This document shows positions 12,898-25,017 of a stretch of DNA of 64,000 nucleotides, piece after piece. The notes under the pieces are model-generated. The model was not told where the DNA came from. It saw only the letters and a program-made list of their open reading frames with translations, and did no database searches. The stretch's first letter is position 1; each line of letters opens with the position of its first letter. The translations under genes were made by a program, and so were the position numbers. This stretch comes from Cichorium intybus. Its lineage: Eukaryota; Streptophyta; Magnoliopsida; Asterales; Asteraceae. The stretch spans positions 5,963,768 to 6,027,767 of the forward strand of contig CM042011.1 of assembly GCA_023525715.1 (NCBI GenBank), given 5' to 3'.

Positions 12898-14811
12898 ACA
12901 CTATATCTAAAAACTCACCATTTTCCAGTTCTTGGGTCCTTGATACAGGATGTGGTTTTCACATCTGTTCTGATTTGCAGGGCCTAAAGGAAAGTAGGGA
13001 AGTGGAGCACGATAGATTGAACCTGATCATGGGCAATAGGAGATTGTCGCTTGTTACCAAGATCGATGTCTATAGTTTAGTGCTTAGTAGTGATGTTTGT
13101 TTAGATTTAATAAATTGTTGATATTCGCTAGAAATGGCAAGAAACAAAAGTTCGTTTCATGCATTGTTCAAACAAGGCTTTTAGTTTTCTTTTGATAATG
13201 ATATTGGTTCAATTTCTGTTTTCAAAAATGGTATTTTTATTTTTACTGCTTTGCCTTGTGATGGTGTGTAGGAAACTGTGCAATGTGTTGACAATATAGG
13301 ACATAGTGTTCATTATATTGATTCTTCAAGTGGTGAGAAAAGGCATACTTCTGGCACTGTCGTCTTGGGCATATTAACAAGAAACGCATCGCCCAACTCC
13401 AAAGGGATGGAGTGTTGGAATCATTCGACCTTAAATCGGATGATGTATGTGAATCTTGTCTTTTGGGCAAGATGACTAAGTCGCCTTTCAAAGGGTCTTT
13501 TGAAAGAAGTGAAGGTCTATTGGACATCATACACACAGATGTGTGTGGTCCCTTCACATCAACCACAAATGATGGCACGCAGTTCTATGTGACCTTACTG
13601 ACGATTTTAGTAAATATGGGTATATCTACTTAATCAAGCACAAGTCAGACACCTTTGAAAAGTTCAAAGAGTTTAAAAACGAAGTTGAGAATCAATTGGG
13701 CAGGAAGATAAAGATGCTTAGATCCGACAGAGGCGGTGAGTACCTCAGTATCGAGTTCCTAGACTATCTGAAGGAATGTGGAATAGTTTCAAAGTTATCA
13801 CCTCCTCGAACACCACAGTTAAACGGTGTTGCCGAGAGGCGTAACCGAACCCTATTAGACATGGTTCGTTCCATGATGAGTCGAGCTTCACTTCCCATTC
13901 ACTTCTGGAGGTATGCCTTAGAGACTGCCGTCCATATCCTCAATCTTGTCCCTACTAAGAAGGTTGCCAAAACACCTTATGAGATGTGGACGGGGAAAGT
14001 TCCCTCGTTAGCACATATCAAAGTCTGGGGTTGTGAGGCTTTCGTTAGACGAGAGACTCAAGACAAACTCGCAGAAAGAAGCGAAAGGTGTTTCTTTATT
14101 GGATACCCCAAACAGTCCTTTGGATACTTATTCTACCGACCAAGCGAGGACGTGGTCTTTGTAGCTAGACGAGGAGTCTTTCGAGAGAGAGAACTCATAT
14201 CCAAAGAGGACAGTGGGAGTACCATTGAACTTGAAGAAATTCAAGAGTCATTAGATGACACAACCTTAGGAGAAACTAGCAACCAACAAGAGGAAGAAGT
14301 TCCTGTTGGTCCAACAGATGTGTCATTACCTCTTAGGCGATCCGGTAGAGTTAGCATGCCACCCGAGTTTTATGGTTTCCATATTACTACGGATGGAGAT
14401 ACGTTTGTTAGTGATAGGACACTGATAAATTTGGATGAACCAGCTAACTATCGAGAAGCAGTGGTGGGCCCTGAGTCTGCCAAATGGAAAGAGGCAATGG
14501 ACAGCGAGATCAAGTCCGTGTATGACAATCAAGTTTGGAACTTGGTTGATAATGTACCGGGTCGAAAGACAGTCGGGTGCAAGTGGGTCTTCAAGAAGAA
14601 GACCAACATGGATGGTAAGGTACATACTTTTAAGACAAGACTGGTTGCGAAGGGATTCACTCAAACCCCAGGGGTTGACTATGATGAGACCCTCTCTCTA
14701 GTGGCCAAGATAAAGTCCATTAGGATTATGCTAGCCATAGCTGCATTTCATGATTATGAAATTTGGCAGATGGACGTCAAAACCGCTTTCCTTAACGGGA
14801 AGTTAACTTAG
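12898..14811 (+). pseudogene. copia protease, integrase and N-terminal reverse transcriptase remnant
   Basis: Resumes the polyprotein after the nested LTR. The retropepsin motif is present as WVLDTGCGFHICSD (active-site D-T-G), then the pre-integrase region and the integrase core. The core is open from 13696 with DRGGEY and NGVAERRNRT containing acidic residues of the DDE triad. The frame continues into the reverse-transcriptase start (KWVFKKK, MDVKTAFLNG) and ends at a TAG (14809-14811), where functional relatives continue. Earlier parts are split among frames by shifts at about 13120-13420 and 13600-13690. Confidence 0.87.
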
Positions 14812-15879
14812 GATGTTTACATGAATCAGCTAGAGGGTTTTGTCGATGCAAAGTATCCTAATAAAGTTTGTAAGCTTGAGAAATCGATCTACGGATTGAA
14901 ACAAGCTTCTCGCAGCTGGAATCTTTGTTTCAATGAGAAAGTCAAAGAGTTTGGTTTCTCTAGAAGCGAGGATGAGTCCTGTGTATATGTCAAGGCTAGT
15001 AGGAGTATACTCAGTTTTCTAGTACTGTATGTTGATGACATACTGCTCATGGGAAACGACATTCCGACCTTGCAAGATGTCAAATCTTGGCTCGGGAAGT
15101 GTTTCGCCATGAAAGACCTTGGAGAAGTTGCCTATATTCTCGGGATAAGAATATTGAGAGATAGAAAGAAGAGACTAATTGGACTTAGTCAGAACACGTA
15201 TTTGGAAAAGGTACTGAAAAGATTTAGTATGGAAAATTACAAGAAGGGAGAGCTACCTATCCAAAGTAATGCCAAATTGAGTAAGACTCAAACCCCGAGT
15301 ACTGACGAGGAAATAGCTGAGATGAGTCGGGTACCCTATGCTTCGGCTGTAGGGTCGATCATGTACGCTATGACGTGTACTCGCCCTGACGTGGCCTTTG
15401 CTTTGAGCATGGTCAGTCGGTTCCAGGGGAACCTGGGAAGGGCACATCGGATAGCTGTAAAGAACATTCTCAAGTATCTGCGAAGGACAAAGAACATGGT
15501 GTTAGTCCTTGGTGGCAGTGATATCTTGAAAGTCAACGGTTATACAAATGCCAGCTTTCAGATAGATAGAGACAACGGTCGGTCTCAGTCGGGATGGGTA
15601 TTCCTGTTAAATGGGGGAGCGATGACTTGGAAAAGTTCCAAGCAAGAGACGGTGGCTGATTTGACGTGTGAATCAGAGTACATAGCAGCGAGTGAAGTGT
15701 CCAAGGAAGCGGCTTGGCTGAAGAACTTCATCGGTGACCTTGGAGTAGTCCCGAGCATTCAGGAGCCAATGGAACTGTTCTACGATAATGAAGGAGTGGT
15801 TGCCTCACAAAGGAACCGCGAGATCATGAAAAGTCCAGACATATCGACAGAAAGTACCACTACATTCGACATAGAGTAG
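14812..15879 (+). pseudogene. copia reverse transcriptase and RNase H remnant
   Basis: In phase with the preceding frame after its TAG. It shows SIYGLKQASRSW, the polymerase catalytic box LYVDDILL (Y-V-D-D) and the RNase H region with CESEYIAASEVSKEAAWLK. The reading frame ends early at FDIE-TAG (15877-15879), just short of the usual RNase H C-terminus; the following bases would continue it in another frame. Role in an intact element: cDNA synthesis from the retrotransposon RNA in cytoplasmic particles. Confidence 0.88.
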
Positions 15880-16882
15880 AAGAAGGTCACCTCGTTATGA
15901 AAAGGGTATCATGTGAAGATAATCCTGCAGATCCCTTGAAAAAGGCTCTAAGTAGGATTAAGCACAATCAGCATGCTAGGAGCATTGGATTGGGAGATGA
16001 TATTAGTTTTAGTAATTAGATAGGATTTTGAAACTTGTAACAGTATAAATGTAATTGAATTTGGTGATTTAATAATAGAGATTTATTAATGAGTATTGTT
16101 TACTGCCTCTGTTAATTGTTTATTATTGTGTTTCATTTTTGCATGTTTAACTTCCTGAGTAATTTGATTAGTCAAAGGTTCACAATCGCTCATACTTTTA
16201 GGGAGTGAGTATAAACGAAGACTGTCATGAATTGGTTTGTAGATTGTCTAAGGAGTTAGACATAGCAATAAGATTGCTACAACGTTCATGAGTACTTAGA
16301 AATGGAGATTTGAGTATTGGATAAACCCGCGCTCAATAGATTGCTTCATGGATTACATCACAAGCAATGTTGAGACGATAATATCTTATGATCCTAAAGT
16401 GGAGAGATATGAGTTATAATTTACGAGACGGTTATTCATTGATAATGCGAAAACGCATCGGTAACTCGGTGTTATAAAACATATTGTTGTGAGTGGTTTG
16501 TCTGGTAAAAGATATAAGCATATGAGTCGAAACTTATTCGTCCCTTGACTCTGACGGGAAACAGATATCTGTAGGCCTCTCGATGATTTTGAAGTTGACT
16601 AAAAGTGTTGGCCAACCAGGACTTAATTGATGTGTTCAATTGTAGTCTTAAAGTCATAAGCAGAATCGAAAATCGAGAAACAAAGTATCGGACCAAGATT
16701 GATCTTAATCCATGTCTTGAGTCTGAAAAATATATTGTTGGACGGAGGATCATCTGATCACTTATCTATGGACAGAACTGACTGGGTCAGAGTTCTAGAA
16801 CAGTTTCTGGGAAATTGAGATTTGTTAATTAATCAGAAGATAAATTGACAATTAAAGTCATAGATTTATCCAAGTGGGAGAC
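15880..16882 (+). other. 3' untranslated spacer of the copia element
   Basis: About 1 kb between RNase H and the 3' LTR with no credible frame. It ends in the purine-rich tract AAGTGGGAGAC, the likely plus-strand primer for cDNA synthesis, directly against the LTR. Confidence 0.6.
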
Positions 16883-17653
16883 TGTTGGATTAGGTGTCTA
16901 AGCCATGACTTATAAATTCTATTTTATCTTATTAATTGAAGCAAAGTCCATTTGGGTTGCCCTCATAGCTGGAGGTTTGGTATAGAATTCAGTAGAGAGA
17001 AATGTTGATTTATTAATTGTTTAATAAATCAATAGAATTAAAATAAAGAGTTTATTAATATATTAAAGTGATAATATATTAATTAGAAACTATATTAATT
17101 AATTAGAAATTAATCTAGAATTAATTGTAATTAATTTAGTGATTAATTTAATTAATTAAAAGTGAAGGGACTGGTTTGTATTTATTCAACAGTTGAATAA
17201 CTGGCTAGCCAGTGGGAACCTTAAAGTTGGCGAGTTTATGGAGGCCACCTCCATGATTTCGCAAACCCTAATTAGGGTTTAGAAGGTTTGGTCCAAATGG
17301 TCAACATGCTTGTCCATTTAGGAGGCTCCTCTAGGGTTTTGACTGTCACCCTTGGAGGCTATAAATACAGCCTCCTGGCCACCCTAAACCCTGCGCCATT
17401 TGTCTGTCTCTCTGGAACTCTATTGACTTTCCTCCTCTTGCTTGAGTGTGACTCCATTTGAGGCATGATACTTTTGCTGCTAGCTTCAAGAAGAAGAATC
17501 AAATGTTGGTTTTTTTTGAATTTTTATTCTTTAGAATTTATTGTTGGCCTTAGGTTTCATTATATGTTCATTGATAGAAAAACATAGATCCTATTTCTAG
17601 GTTGCATGTAAACTTAGGAATTTTCTAATTTATTGTTTGCTTAAAACCTTTCA
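16883..17653 (+). repeat. 3' LTR of the 7.2-17.7 kb copia element
   Basis: Begins TGTTGGATTAGG and ends AACCTTTCA, followed by the ACTAT target duplication (17654-17658). About 771 bp against 767 bp for its partner, with roughly 30 substitutions and small indels. Confidence 0.92.
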
Positions 17654-17658
17654 ACTAT

Positions 17659-19206
17659 ATGTTACCACTATTGAAGATGATCGACTGATTATCTATATTC
17701 CAATAAACGCCTCACAAAATAATTATAGTATTATATTGTATGTGATAGTTATTAATAAAAACAAAATTAGATTTTAGCAATATAATTTATTTTAATTTTT
17801 GTAATAATGTCTTTCGAATAACAATACTACCACTAATAACAACAATAACAATCTAAATAATGATAAAACACGAAAAAAGATAAAAGACAAAAGGCAAAAA
17901 AAGAAAACAACAAAAAAAAAGACAATAAAACACAAAAAATCTCATCAAGGGAGTGCAACTAACAATAAAAGAAGGGTGCATACAAAATCAACCTTTAATA
18001 TAAGGTAATCTTTAATGAATCATAACATGTAGGGTGAGCAAAAACAAAATCATAAACCAAAAAAACCTTCAAAACTGAAACCGAATAAATAAATTGATAG
18101 CATGGTTTTTTTATATTTAAAACAATGATTATTTGCAGTGTAGTACGGTTTTGCGTTATATACCGCACCGAAACAACCGCACCGCCCCATTCGTAAAAAT
18201 CATATACCAAAAACCGCGTCGCAAAACTGCATAATATGATCTTTTAAATAATTAATTAATATCTATGACCTATTTAATATTTATAAAATATATTACTATT
18301 TTTATTTTATTTTTTCAAATAAAATGGACTAAAAATAGTCAAGAAATAGATTTCACTTTCAACCTAAGTCTTTAACATAGATGACAATTTAGTTTAAAAA
18401 CTTACAATCTAATTTTTTTGCCATGTAAATATTATTTTAAATCTTCTCAAATATATTTTAACAATATTCTTTTTACCTTTTTAACACTTTAGCAATTGAC
18501 TCGCCACCAAGTCGCTCTACATATGTATTTGATTTATTAAAAGCCCAAAGAAACATGATTATAATTCATCGATTTTGTAATTTTAAAAACAACATCGTAG
18601 TTATTACAGTTCATAAACCGAACCAAAACACATAGAAACCAAACTGCACTTAAAATCGTAAAGCACACCAAATACAAAAACTAAATGATATGGTTTTTAC
18701 AATCTAAAAATCGTTCAATACGGTTTCAGTGTGGTTTAAGCTTAAAATCATATCAAACCGCGTCACTCTCATCCATAATCACTTTATTAATATGATGGTA
18801 GACTCCACTATACAAATGTTTATCCATGATCCATTTAGCACCACCATTTAAGTTAATAGTATTTCTGTTGATGATAAAGTTAGTTGAAAAATAATATAGT
18901 AAAACAAAAAAGATATAACATGACGTTGATGATTGAGGATGCTCTAAATATCATTATGGTAGTTAGTTATTTTTCTTATAATTATCACAAAAAAGGATTT
19001 ATTATAGATAAACATACCTCAAAATGAAAAAAATTAAAAAACATATAAACGGTAAGTTATAATCAACACTAGTTGTATAAAATAAGACAATAATAATTCA
19101 ATCCAACAAAAAATTATTATGTGTGGTGAAAAAACTTGTTAGAAATTTCCAAACGCTTTCACATATACAATTTCTACATGCAAGTATATGGGCACTCTCA
19201 TACATA
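17659..19206. other. AT-rich intergenic sequence, no gene seen
   Basis: No coding frame or RNA gene recognised. From about 18030 to 18770 the words AACCG, CGGTTT and CCGCACC recur, in the style of decayed hAT subterminal regions, but I found no convincing pair of ends. Confidence 0.3.
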
Positions 19207-19380
19207 TATAGAAATTGTATTCATTCCTACATTTTATTCATACTTATCTTCTTATCCATGTCAAATCATGACAAGTGTCTTAAAATATTATTATTTTCAT
19301 TAAGTATGACACTTGTCACCATTTAACATGAGTAAGAGAATGAGTAAGAATAAAAAGTAGGAATGAATACAATTTCTATA
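19207..19380. mobile_element. Hairpin MITE, about 174 bp
   Basis: Two arms of about 80 bases are inverted, imperfect copies of each other around a short AT-rich centre near 19293. Both outer ends read TATAGAAATTGTATTCATTC. The arms also share TGACAAGTGTC. An element that is almost all inverted repeat and has no coding capacity is a typical foldback MITE. The target duplication is not clear (possibly TA), so the superfamily is open. Confidence 0.65.
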
Positions 19381-20056
19381 CGTATATTACACGCAAACCA
19401 CATAAAAGACATGTTATTAGAGCGAGAATACAATTTCTCTATTAGAGCATGTGATATACTCCCTTCTACCATTTTTTTGACCGTTAAACAATAATAAATA
19501 AAAAATAACCTTTAATACATGTTACATTTTACATCTTATAAATATGAATTAATTTCATAAAAATCATTATGGTTTGTTTTTTCTTTTTTTTCGGTTTAAC
19601 AATTGAAAGAATCTTTTTCTAGGTTAACCAATGAAATTTGTCTTTATTTTTTAAAAAAATCACTGTTAATTTGTTTTATTTTCAGAATAACCGCTATACG
19701 TTTTTTCCTCGGTAATGAGTTACAAAAACCATTTGGAATATTAATTTTTTCAGATACGAGTGGTTTTCCGAAAAATTTCAAAGTTTGAATAGTTTAATCA
19801 TAAATATTAACTGTTTGGGTGGTTAAGTTGCAAAAAACTCAAATAGTAATGATTTTTACAGAATCTAAAGTTTTATGTAGTGTTTTTTTCTGAAAAAATA
19901 AACAAACTTTGAATAGTTAAACTAGGAAAAAAAAATCTTTCAAACCAGACTATAGTGATTTTTATGAAATTAACGCCATAAATATCACTTTAAACTTTAA
20001 TCTTTTAGACACCTCTTTGTTATTTCTTTTTCAAATTCTTCTTATTCCAACCTACA

Positions 20057-20152
20057 ATGGATCCAAATGACAATACCCCAAATCCATTTCGTAATGTTTC
20101 ACCACTACCATTTGGGACCCAAATGGCACGTGTTTGGGTCGAAATTTTTTAG
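20057..20152 (+). pseudogene. Harbinger ORF1 N-terminal fragment
   Basis: A 31-codon frame beginning MDPNDNTPNPFRNVSPLPFG has the Asn/Pro/Phe-rich opening of plant Harbinger ORF1 proteins, then hits TAG. Nothing further downstream continues it. It is the third ORF1-type relic in the window, after 2480-3578 and beside 25952-27166. Family call rests on composition and start pattern only. Confidence 0.35.
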
Positions 20153-21229
20153 GATAATGTAACTAGTAACTCACAAACTTTGGGTACTTTTTGCAAGCAC
20201 ATTACTGAGTATGTTCAGAAAGGACTAAGTCACGAACCTTATCGCACCCACCATTGACGAAACTGAATATAGAGGGATTTAAAACGAAAAGTGTCGAAGT
20301 TTAGCCTCATCTACAATAACCTCCTTAATTAACGAAAAAAATATCATGTTAATTGTACAATGATTTCGGTATGTAATTGTCATGTTTATTATTTACCAAT
20401 CACATGCTATTAAATAGTATTTTTTTTATACATATACTCGATGTATCAACACCATCGACTAAAAAATATATTGTGTATTGTACTTGGTAAGGTATACAAT
20501 TTTGGAAAATTATAAAACAAACGCCTAGTTAATCTAAAGAGTTTTTGTGTATCCTTTTATATCATTGAAATTCGTAAATTTATTTTAGTTACATGCCATG
20601 CTTTATTTATGGTTTCTGAAAGCCATCAATTTTTTTTGTTGCAGGTCTCGAGCATGTAATCATATTTCCATTTGTTTTACCATTACAGTGAGCTTACTAG
20701 ACTTTACGTCTGACCATTTTTATTTCGATATACGTACATTGCTAAGTTGCATGTCGTGCGAACACACATAGATGTATCACAGAAGGAGGTATGTCTAGAA
20801 GGCGAGACCTGAAGAAGGCCCTTAACTATATAGATTTTGATAGTGTTTTAAGGGAAATTAGTCCATTATATGTTGGGTGTATGTTACGTCCAACCAAAAA
20901 TGTAGACTAGATTTGTGTTGTATTTAATAACATCCATAAATGTATTTATCCTGAATTTATGCTGTCATGTTTTAGGATTATTTTCTCCTTGTGGCAATCA
21001 CCTTGTTAGTTATAAATAACAGGTGCATCCTGAAATTTGGGTAGAAAATTCAGGGGTTATACACACACACACATGAATTTTTATCAAGATGGCAGCAATA
21101 CAAAATTTTATAAATATTGTTACTTGGCACTTATAAATATTTTAGGAAAATGGCAACCAAGTGTAGAAATAAAGAATGTTAGCATGAATTGGAAATATGG
21201 TTAAAATTGTATCTATTAGACATATTTAT
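20153..21229. other. Intergenic, no gene seen
   Basis: AT-rich sequence with only short frames. A small (CA)n run lies at 21060-21073. Confidence 0.3.
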
Positions 21230-21237
21230 ATGTCGAG

Positions 21238-21426
21238 CAGAGGCGGACGCAAGATTTACCAATAGTCGTGACACCGATTTTTTTCTAAGGTAATATAATA
21301 AGATAAATGTTTTTTTGCGGGATTGCACCCTATTAGAAAAATAAATAAATAAACAAAAATTACACTACTTGTCCGAAATTTAGCAGGGGCCCGGCCCCCA
21401 GGTGCCCTATACTAAATCCGCCATTG
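21238..21426. mobile_element. hAT-type MITE, 189 bp, TSD ATGTCGAG
   Basis: Left end CAGAGGCGGA and complemented right end CAATGGCGGA form short imperfect inverted repeats. Outside them lie two copies of the 8-base word ATGTCGAG (21230-21237 and 21427-21434), the target-site duplication length of the hAT superfamily. It has no coding capacity, so it would depend on a transposase from elsewhere; its termini differ from those of the complete hAT element at 22093. Confidence 0.85.
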
Positions 21427-22112
21427 ATGTCGAGAAACATTTATGTGATGTATGTGTTAAGTAACAAGGATAAGTGAGACAGAAAATATTGAATATGTAT
21501 AGTTGATTTGTGTATTGGTTATGGCTAAGGAATGGAATTGAAATATCAAATTTGTTGTATGTCAACTTGGGGGGAATATGCTTTTACGATATTTAAGTCC
21601 TTAGGTTCTTTCATAGAAATAACAGAACAAACTCTTGGTAGCAAGTAAGATGTTCGTATAGAGATTCTAAGTCAAGAACTATCAACCAAGTCATGTAATC
21701 GACACAAACTCTTGTAAACAAGGTGCTGGAATAAGTTAGTATGTTAATTAGATAATAGATGATACCACATAATCACTTGAAATCAATTTTATGAAAAGTG
21801 ATCCAGCGAGTTGGTTTAGAATGTTTAAGACCCCATAGTTACTTGAACATCGTTTTAGAAAAAATAAGTCATGGATTACATTAATATGATGCTATGAAAA
21901 TATGGTGCAATAAAAGTAAGCAATCAGAGATAGCATGATGATTAAGTGGTTTACACTCTATATGGAGGGACTATTTCACTACGATAGTTTGTATCTAAAG
22001 TAGTAGCCAATATTTTAAGAGAAAGTTGTAAGAATGATATAGGCAAAAAGGTGTCTCTAAAACACTTATTTTTGGCACTTATAATCTCGATCTAGAGGTG
22101 CACAAACTAACC

Positions 22113-22320
22113 GGTTAAAAAAAAAACCGGAAAAATAAACCGGACCGGTTATTGTAAAAACCGGTTATTTGAAAACCGGTTCCGGTTAAACCGAACCGCC
22201 GACTATTACCCGGTTACCCAGCCCAAGCGAGACCCGGTTTTGGACCCCGGTTTTTTAACCGGTTTTTTTTAACCGGTTTTTTAACCGGAAAAAAACTGGT
22301 TTTTACCGGTTTTTTTTACT
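22113..22320 (+). repeat. Left subterminal AACCGG repeat array of the hAT element
   Basis: Just inside the left terminus the words AACCGG, CCGGTT and their fusion AACCGGTT recur many times in both orientations. Ac and related hAT transposases bind clustered short subterminal motifs, so these are likely transposase-binding sites (inference). A matching array lies at the right end. Confidence 0.75.
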
Positions 22321-22530
22321 AGCCGTTAAAAAACGGGATTTTTTGGAATTTTGGCTTCTTTTGCTCGGTTTGTAGCCGTTTATAGCCGTTAAAATGCCAA
22401 AAATACCCATTTTACCCCTCATTTGTTAGTATAAATAGATGTTGGTTCATTTGGTTTCAACACCCCGCAAAAAACGCTCACAATTCTCGACGTTTTTCGC
22501 ATTCCCGACCTATTTTCTAACAATTTCAAG

Positions 22531-24636
22531 ATGGCTTCGTCATGTTCCGCTACCGGTTCCGCTTCTGTTGGTACTTCCGGCATAACACGAAACTATACCA
22601 ACGATGATGTAGCGGAAATCAAAACCATAACGCGATCCGCCGATGTTTGGTCGAATTTCGATTATTGTGTTATGAGAGATGGTGCGAAAAAAGCTCGGTG
22701 CAAGAAATGTGGGAGATTTTATTCGTCAACGAGCAACTCAACGTTGAGGTCACATATAAGTAGCGGTTGCAAAGCGCTCCAACAAACTAGTACCGATACG
22801 ACGCAAACTACAATTGGATCGGACGACGCTTTATTTGTGTACGACAACGATGCCGTAAGAGAAGCCTTTGCCAAGTTTGTCATCCAAGAAGCACTTCCAT
22901 TCGACCACTTCGACAACCCGCGGCTTACGGAAATCATCAAAACGAAACTTCAACCTCGATACTCCGCTGTAAGTCGTACTACTCTTCGACGTGATGCTAT
23001 TGCACTTTGGGCCAAAGCGAAATCCGAAATAATTGTAGGATTTGCAAACTACAAAAATTCGATTTCGCTAACTTGTGACGTTTGGACCGCCCCCCACGGA
23101 AATGCAAATTCCTATTTAGCCGTTACCGCTCATTGGTTTCATCCCGATAGTTGGCTAATGATGAAACGGACAATAGATTTTAAATTATTTGGTTATCCAC
23201 ATACCGGTGCAAACTTATTAAAAATATTATTGGACGTTATGGCGGAATATAAAATAGACGATAAAGTCTTTTCTATGTCCCTCGATAACGCGTCAAACAA
23301 CACAAACGCCATCAATCGAATGAAATTAAGACTAAAACCAATTTTAGATGGCGACTTTTTTCATACCCGATGTATTGCACATATTATAAATATAAGTGTG
23401 CAAGCCGGGCTTCAAGTTTGTGATGATTTACGTACGAAATTTAAAAGTCTTTTAACCACAATTTATGGCACAAGTAACCAACGACAAGCAAATTACCGGT
23501 TTTTTTGTGCACAATGTAACGAACCATGTTTAGGCCCTAACTTTGACACACCCACAAGATGGAACTCAACTTGTTTTATGTTTGAAAGCATTTTACGTCA
23601 AAAACTCACACTTAATGCGTTTAACGAAATACTTGTTGAAAAACGTCGATCGGTTTCAATCCCCGAATCGGATTGGAATTTGCTTCAAGAACTAACACAT
23701 TTTCTACAAATTTTCAAGGAGGCAACAACTTTGTTGTCGGGCGTTTACTATCCCACGAGTCCGTTGGTTTTAAATCAAATTTTTCTCATGACGGAAAAAA
23801 TGGCAAATTTCGAGTATTCTTCGATCACATTGTTTCAAAATATGGTTATTGCTATGAAAAGCAAATTTTTAAAATATTTTCGGGAATTGCCTTTAGTCTT
23901 CACATGTGCCGCCGCCCTAAACCCGACTATAAATGTGGGTGGTGTAAACGTTTTAATGGGGCAAATTTATGAAAACTTGGGATTAAGTGAACTCGAACCA
24001 AATTTCGTTCAAACTCAAGTTTTTAAATTCAATGACTCTTTCAAAAAATTATTTGAAATGTACGCTACCAAATATGGTCAACCAACTAATGTAATAGTTG
24101 ATCATATTCGTAGAGGTATGGCCGGTTCATCTTCATCGGGAAGAAACGTTAACATAAATCTTTATAACACTTTGATGGAGGATGCCACAAAACGTCAACG
24201 TACTTCCGCCCCAAGTAGCGAATTGGGCAATTATATGGCCACAAACTTTTTAGCCCACTTTTCCGTCGAAGAATTTCAAAACTTTGACATTTTGGCTTGG
24301 TGGAAAGAAAAGGAAGTGCAATTCCCGATTCTAGCCGCCATGGCCCGCGATTTACTAACCGTCCAAGCTTCCACGGTAGCTTCGGAATCCGCTTTTTCAT
24401 TTAGTGGCAGGGTCATCACGGAAAGAAGGTCCAAACTCACGGCCGAATCGATGGAAGTATGCGTTTGCTTGAAGGACTACTTGGATGGCGTCGAAAGGAT
24501 ACAAAATTGTGTTTCGCTCGAAGGGCCGCTTTTACCACCGGTGGAAGAGTATATCCACGAAGAAGAAGTTGCAATGGGGATATCGCCTCCAACGACCGAA
24601 GTTGATGAGGGTGAGATTGAAGAATTTTCGGATTAA
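22531..24636 (+). CDS. hAT transposase, 701 aa, uninterrupted
   Basis: Cuts and joins the element's ends. From the N-terminus: a BED-type zinc finger with C57, C60, H75 and C80 (CKKCGRF ... LRSHISSGC); then the RNase H-like core with D183 in LTCDVWTAPHGN and D252 in SLDNASNN; then the C-terminal hATC dimerisation region (about 570-655) with FDILAWWKEKEVQFPILAAM and E619 in VASESAFSFSG. D183, D252 and E619 are my candidates for the catalytic triad, by analogy with Hermes-type transposases. The length suits plant hAT transposases and no stop or shift breaks the frame. The ATG at 22531 is the first in frame and lies 438 bases inside the element. The short Ser/Thr-rich start before the BED domain is normal. 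Confidence 0.95.
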   Translation: MASSCSATGSASVGTSGITRNYTNDDVAEIKTITRSADVWSNFDYCVMRDGAKKARCKKCGRFYSSTSNSTLRSHISSGCKALQQTSTDTTQTTIGSDDALFVYDNDAVREAFAKFVIQEALPFDHFDNPRLTEIIKTKLQPRYSAVSRTTLRRDAIALWAKAKSEIIVGFANYKNSISLTCDVWTAPHGNANSYLAVTAHWFHPDSWLMMKRTIDFKLFGYPHTGANLLKILLDVMAEYKIDDKVFSMSLDNASNNTNAINRMKLRLKPILDGDFFHTRCIAHIINISVQAGLQVCDDLRTKFKSLLTTIYGTSNQRQANYRFFCAQCNEPCLGPNFDTPTRWNSTCFMFESILRQKLTLNAFNEILVEKRRSVSIPESDWNLLQELTHFLQIFKEATTLLSGVYYPTSPLVLNQIFLMTEKMANFEYSSITLFQNMVIAMKSKFLKYFRELPLVFTCAAALNPTINVGGVNVLMGQIYENLGLSELEPNFVQTQVFKFNDSFKKLFEMYATKYGQPTNVIVDHIRRGMAGSSSSGRNVNINLYNTLMEDATKRQRTSAPSSELGNYMATNFLAHFSVEEFQNFDILAWWKEKEVQFPILAAMARDLLTVQASTVASESAFSFSGRVITERRSKLTAESMEVCVCLKDYLDGVERIQNCVSLEGPLLPPVEEYIHEEEVAMGISPPTTEVDEGEIEEFSD

Positions 24637-25017
24637 AGGCTTGAAGATTTGAAGATGACAAAGTTGAAGACTATAATTCCTACTATTATTATTATTGACG
24701 TTTATGTAATTTGAATTTTAAAACTTTGGTATTTCTAGATGAAGACTATCATTCCTAGTTTATGTAATGTGTTGGAGATTGACCTAAGTTTTTCGATGTT
24801 GACCTCGGTTATTCGAAAACTATAATTCCTAGTTTTTTATAATACGTAATTGGTCGTTCACGTTTGTTTATTTCATTTCAATTTCAATCAATGTTATTCA
24901 AGTTCAAACAATGTTGTTTCTTATTGTATATCATAACCAAAGACAATATATATTTTTAGGTATTTTTATAGTATTTTTTTAGTATTTTTTTGGATTTTTA
25001 AAGATTTAATACTTTGA

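Larger units (their letters stand above)
7156..17653 (+). mobile_element. Ty1/copia LTR retrotransposon, full length but decayed, with nested solo LTR
   Basis: Direct LTRs of about 770 bp (7156-7922 and 16883-17653) flank gag, protease, integrase, reverse transcriptase and RNase H remnants in the Ty1/copia order. ACTAT lies immediately outside both LTRs (7151-7155 and 17654-17658), a 5-bp target-site duplication. A primer-binding site complementary to initiator tRNA-Met follows the 5' LTR, and a purine tract (AAGTGGGAGAC) precedes the 3' LTR. Without the nested insertion the element would be about 7.7 kb, long for copia owing to long untranslated spacers. By eye the LTRs differ at about 30 positions, so the insertion is not recent. 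Stops, shifts and the lost gag start make it non-autonomous. Confidence 0.93.

Noticed and set aside
18030..18780. AACCG/CGGTTT-rich stretch as a possible hAT element
   Set aside because: Candidate ends TAGGGTGAGCAA and GACTCTCATCC do not match well and no 8-bp duplication flanks them.
22719..24661. Minus-strand frames of 73-83 codons inside the hAT element
   Set aside because: Antisense shadows of the transposase.
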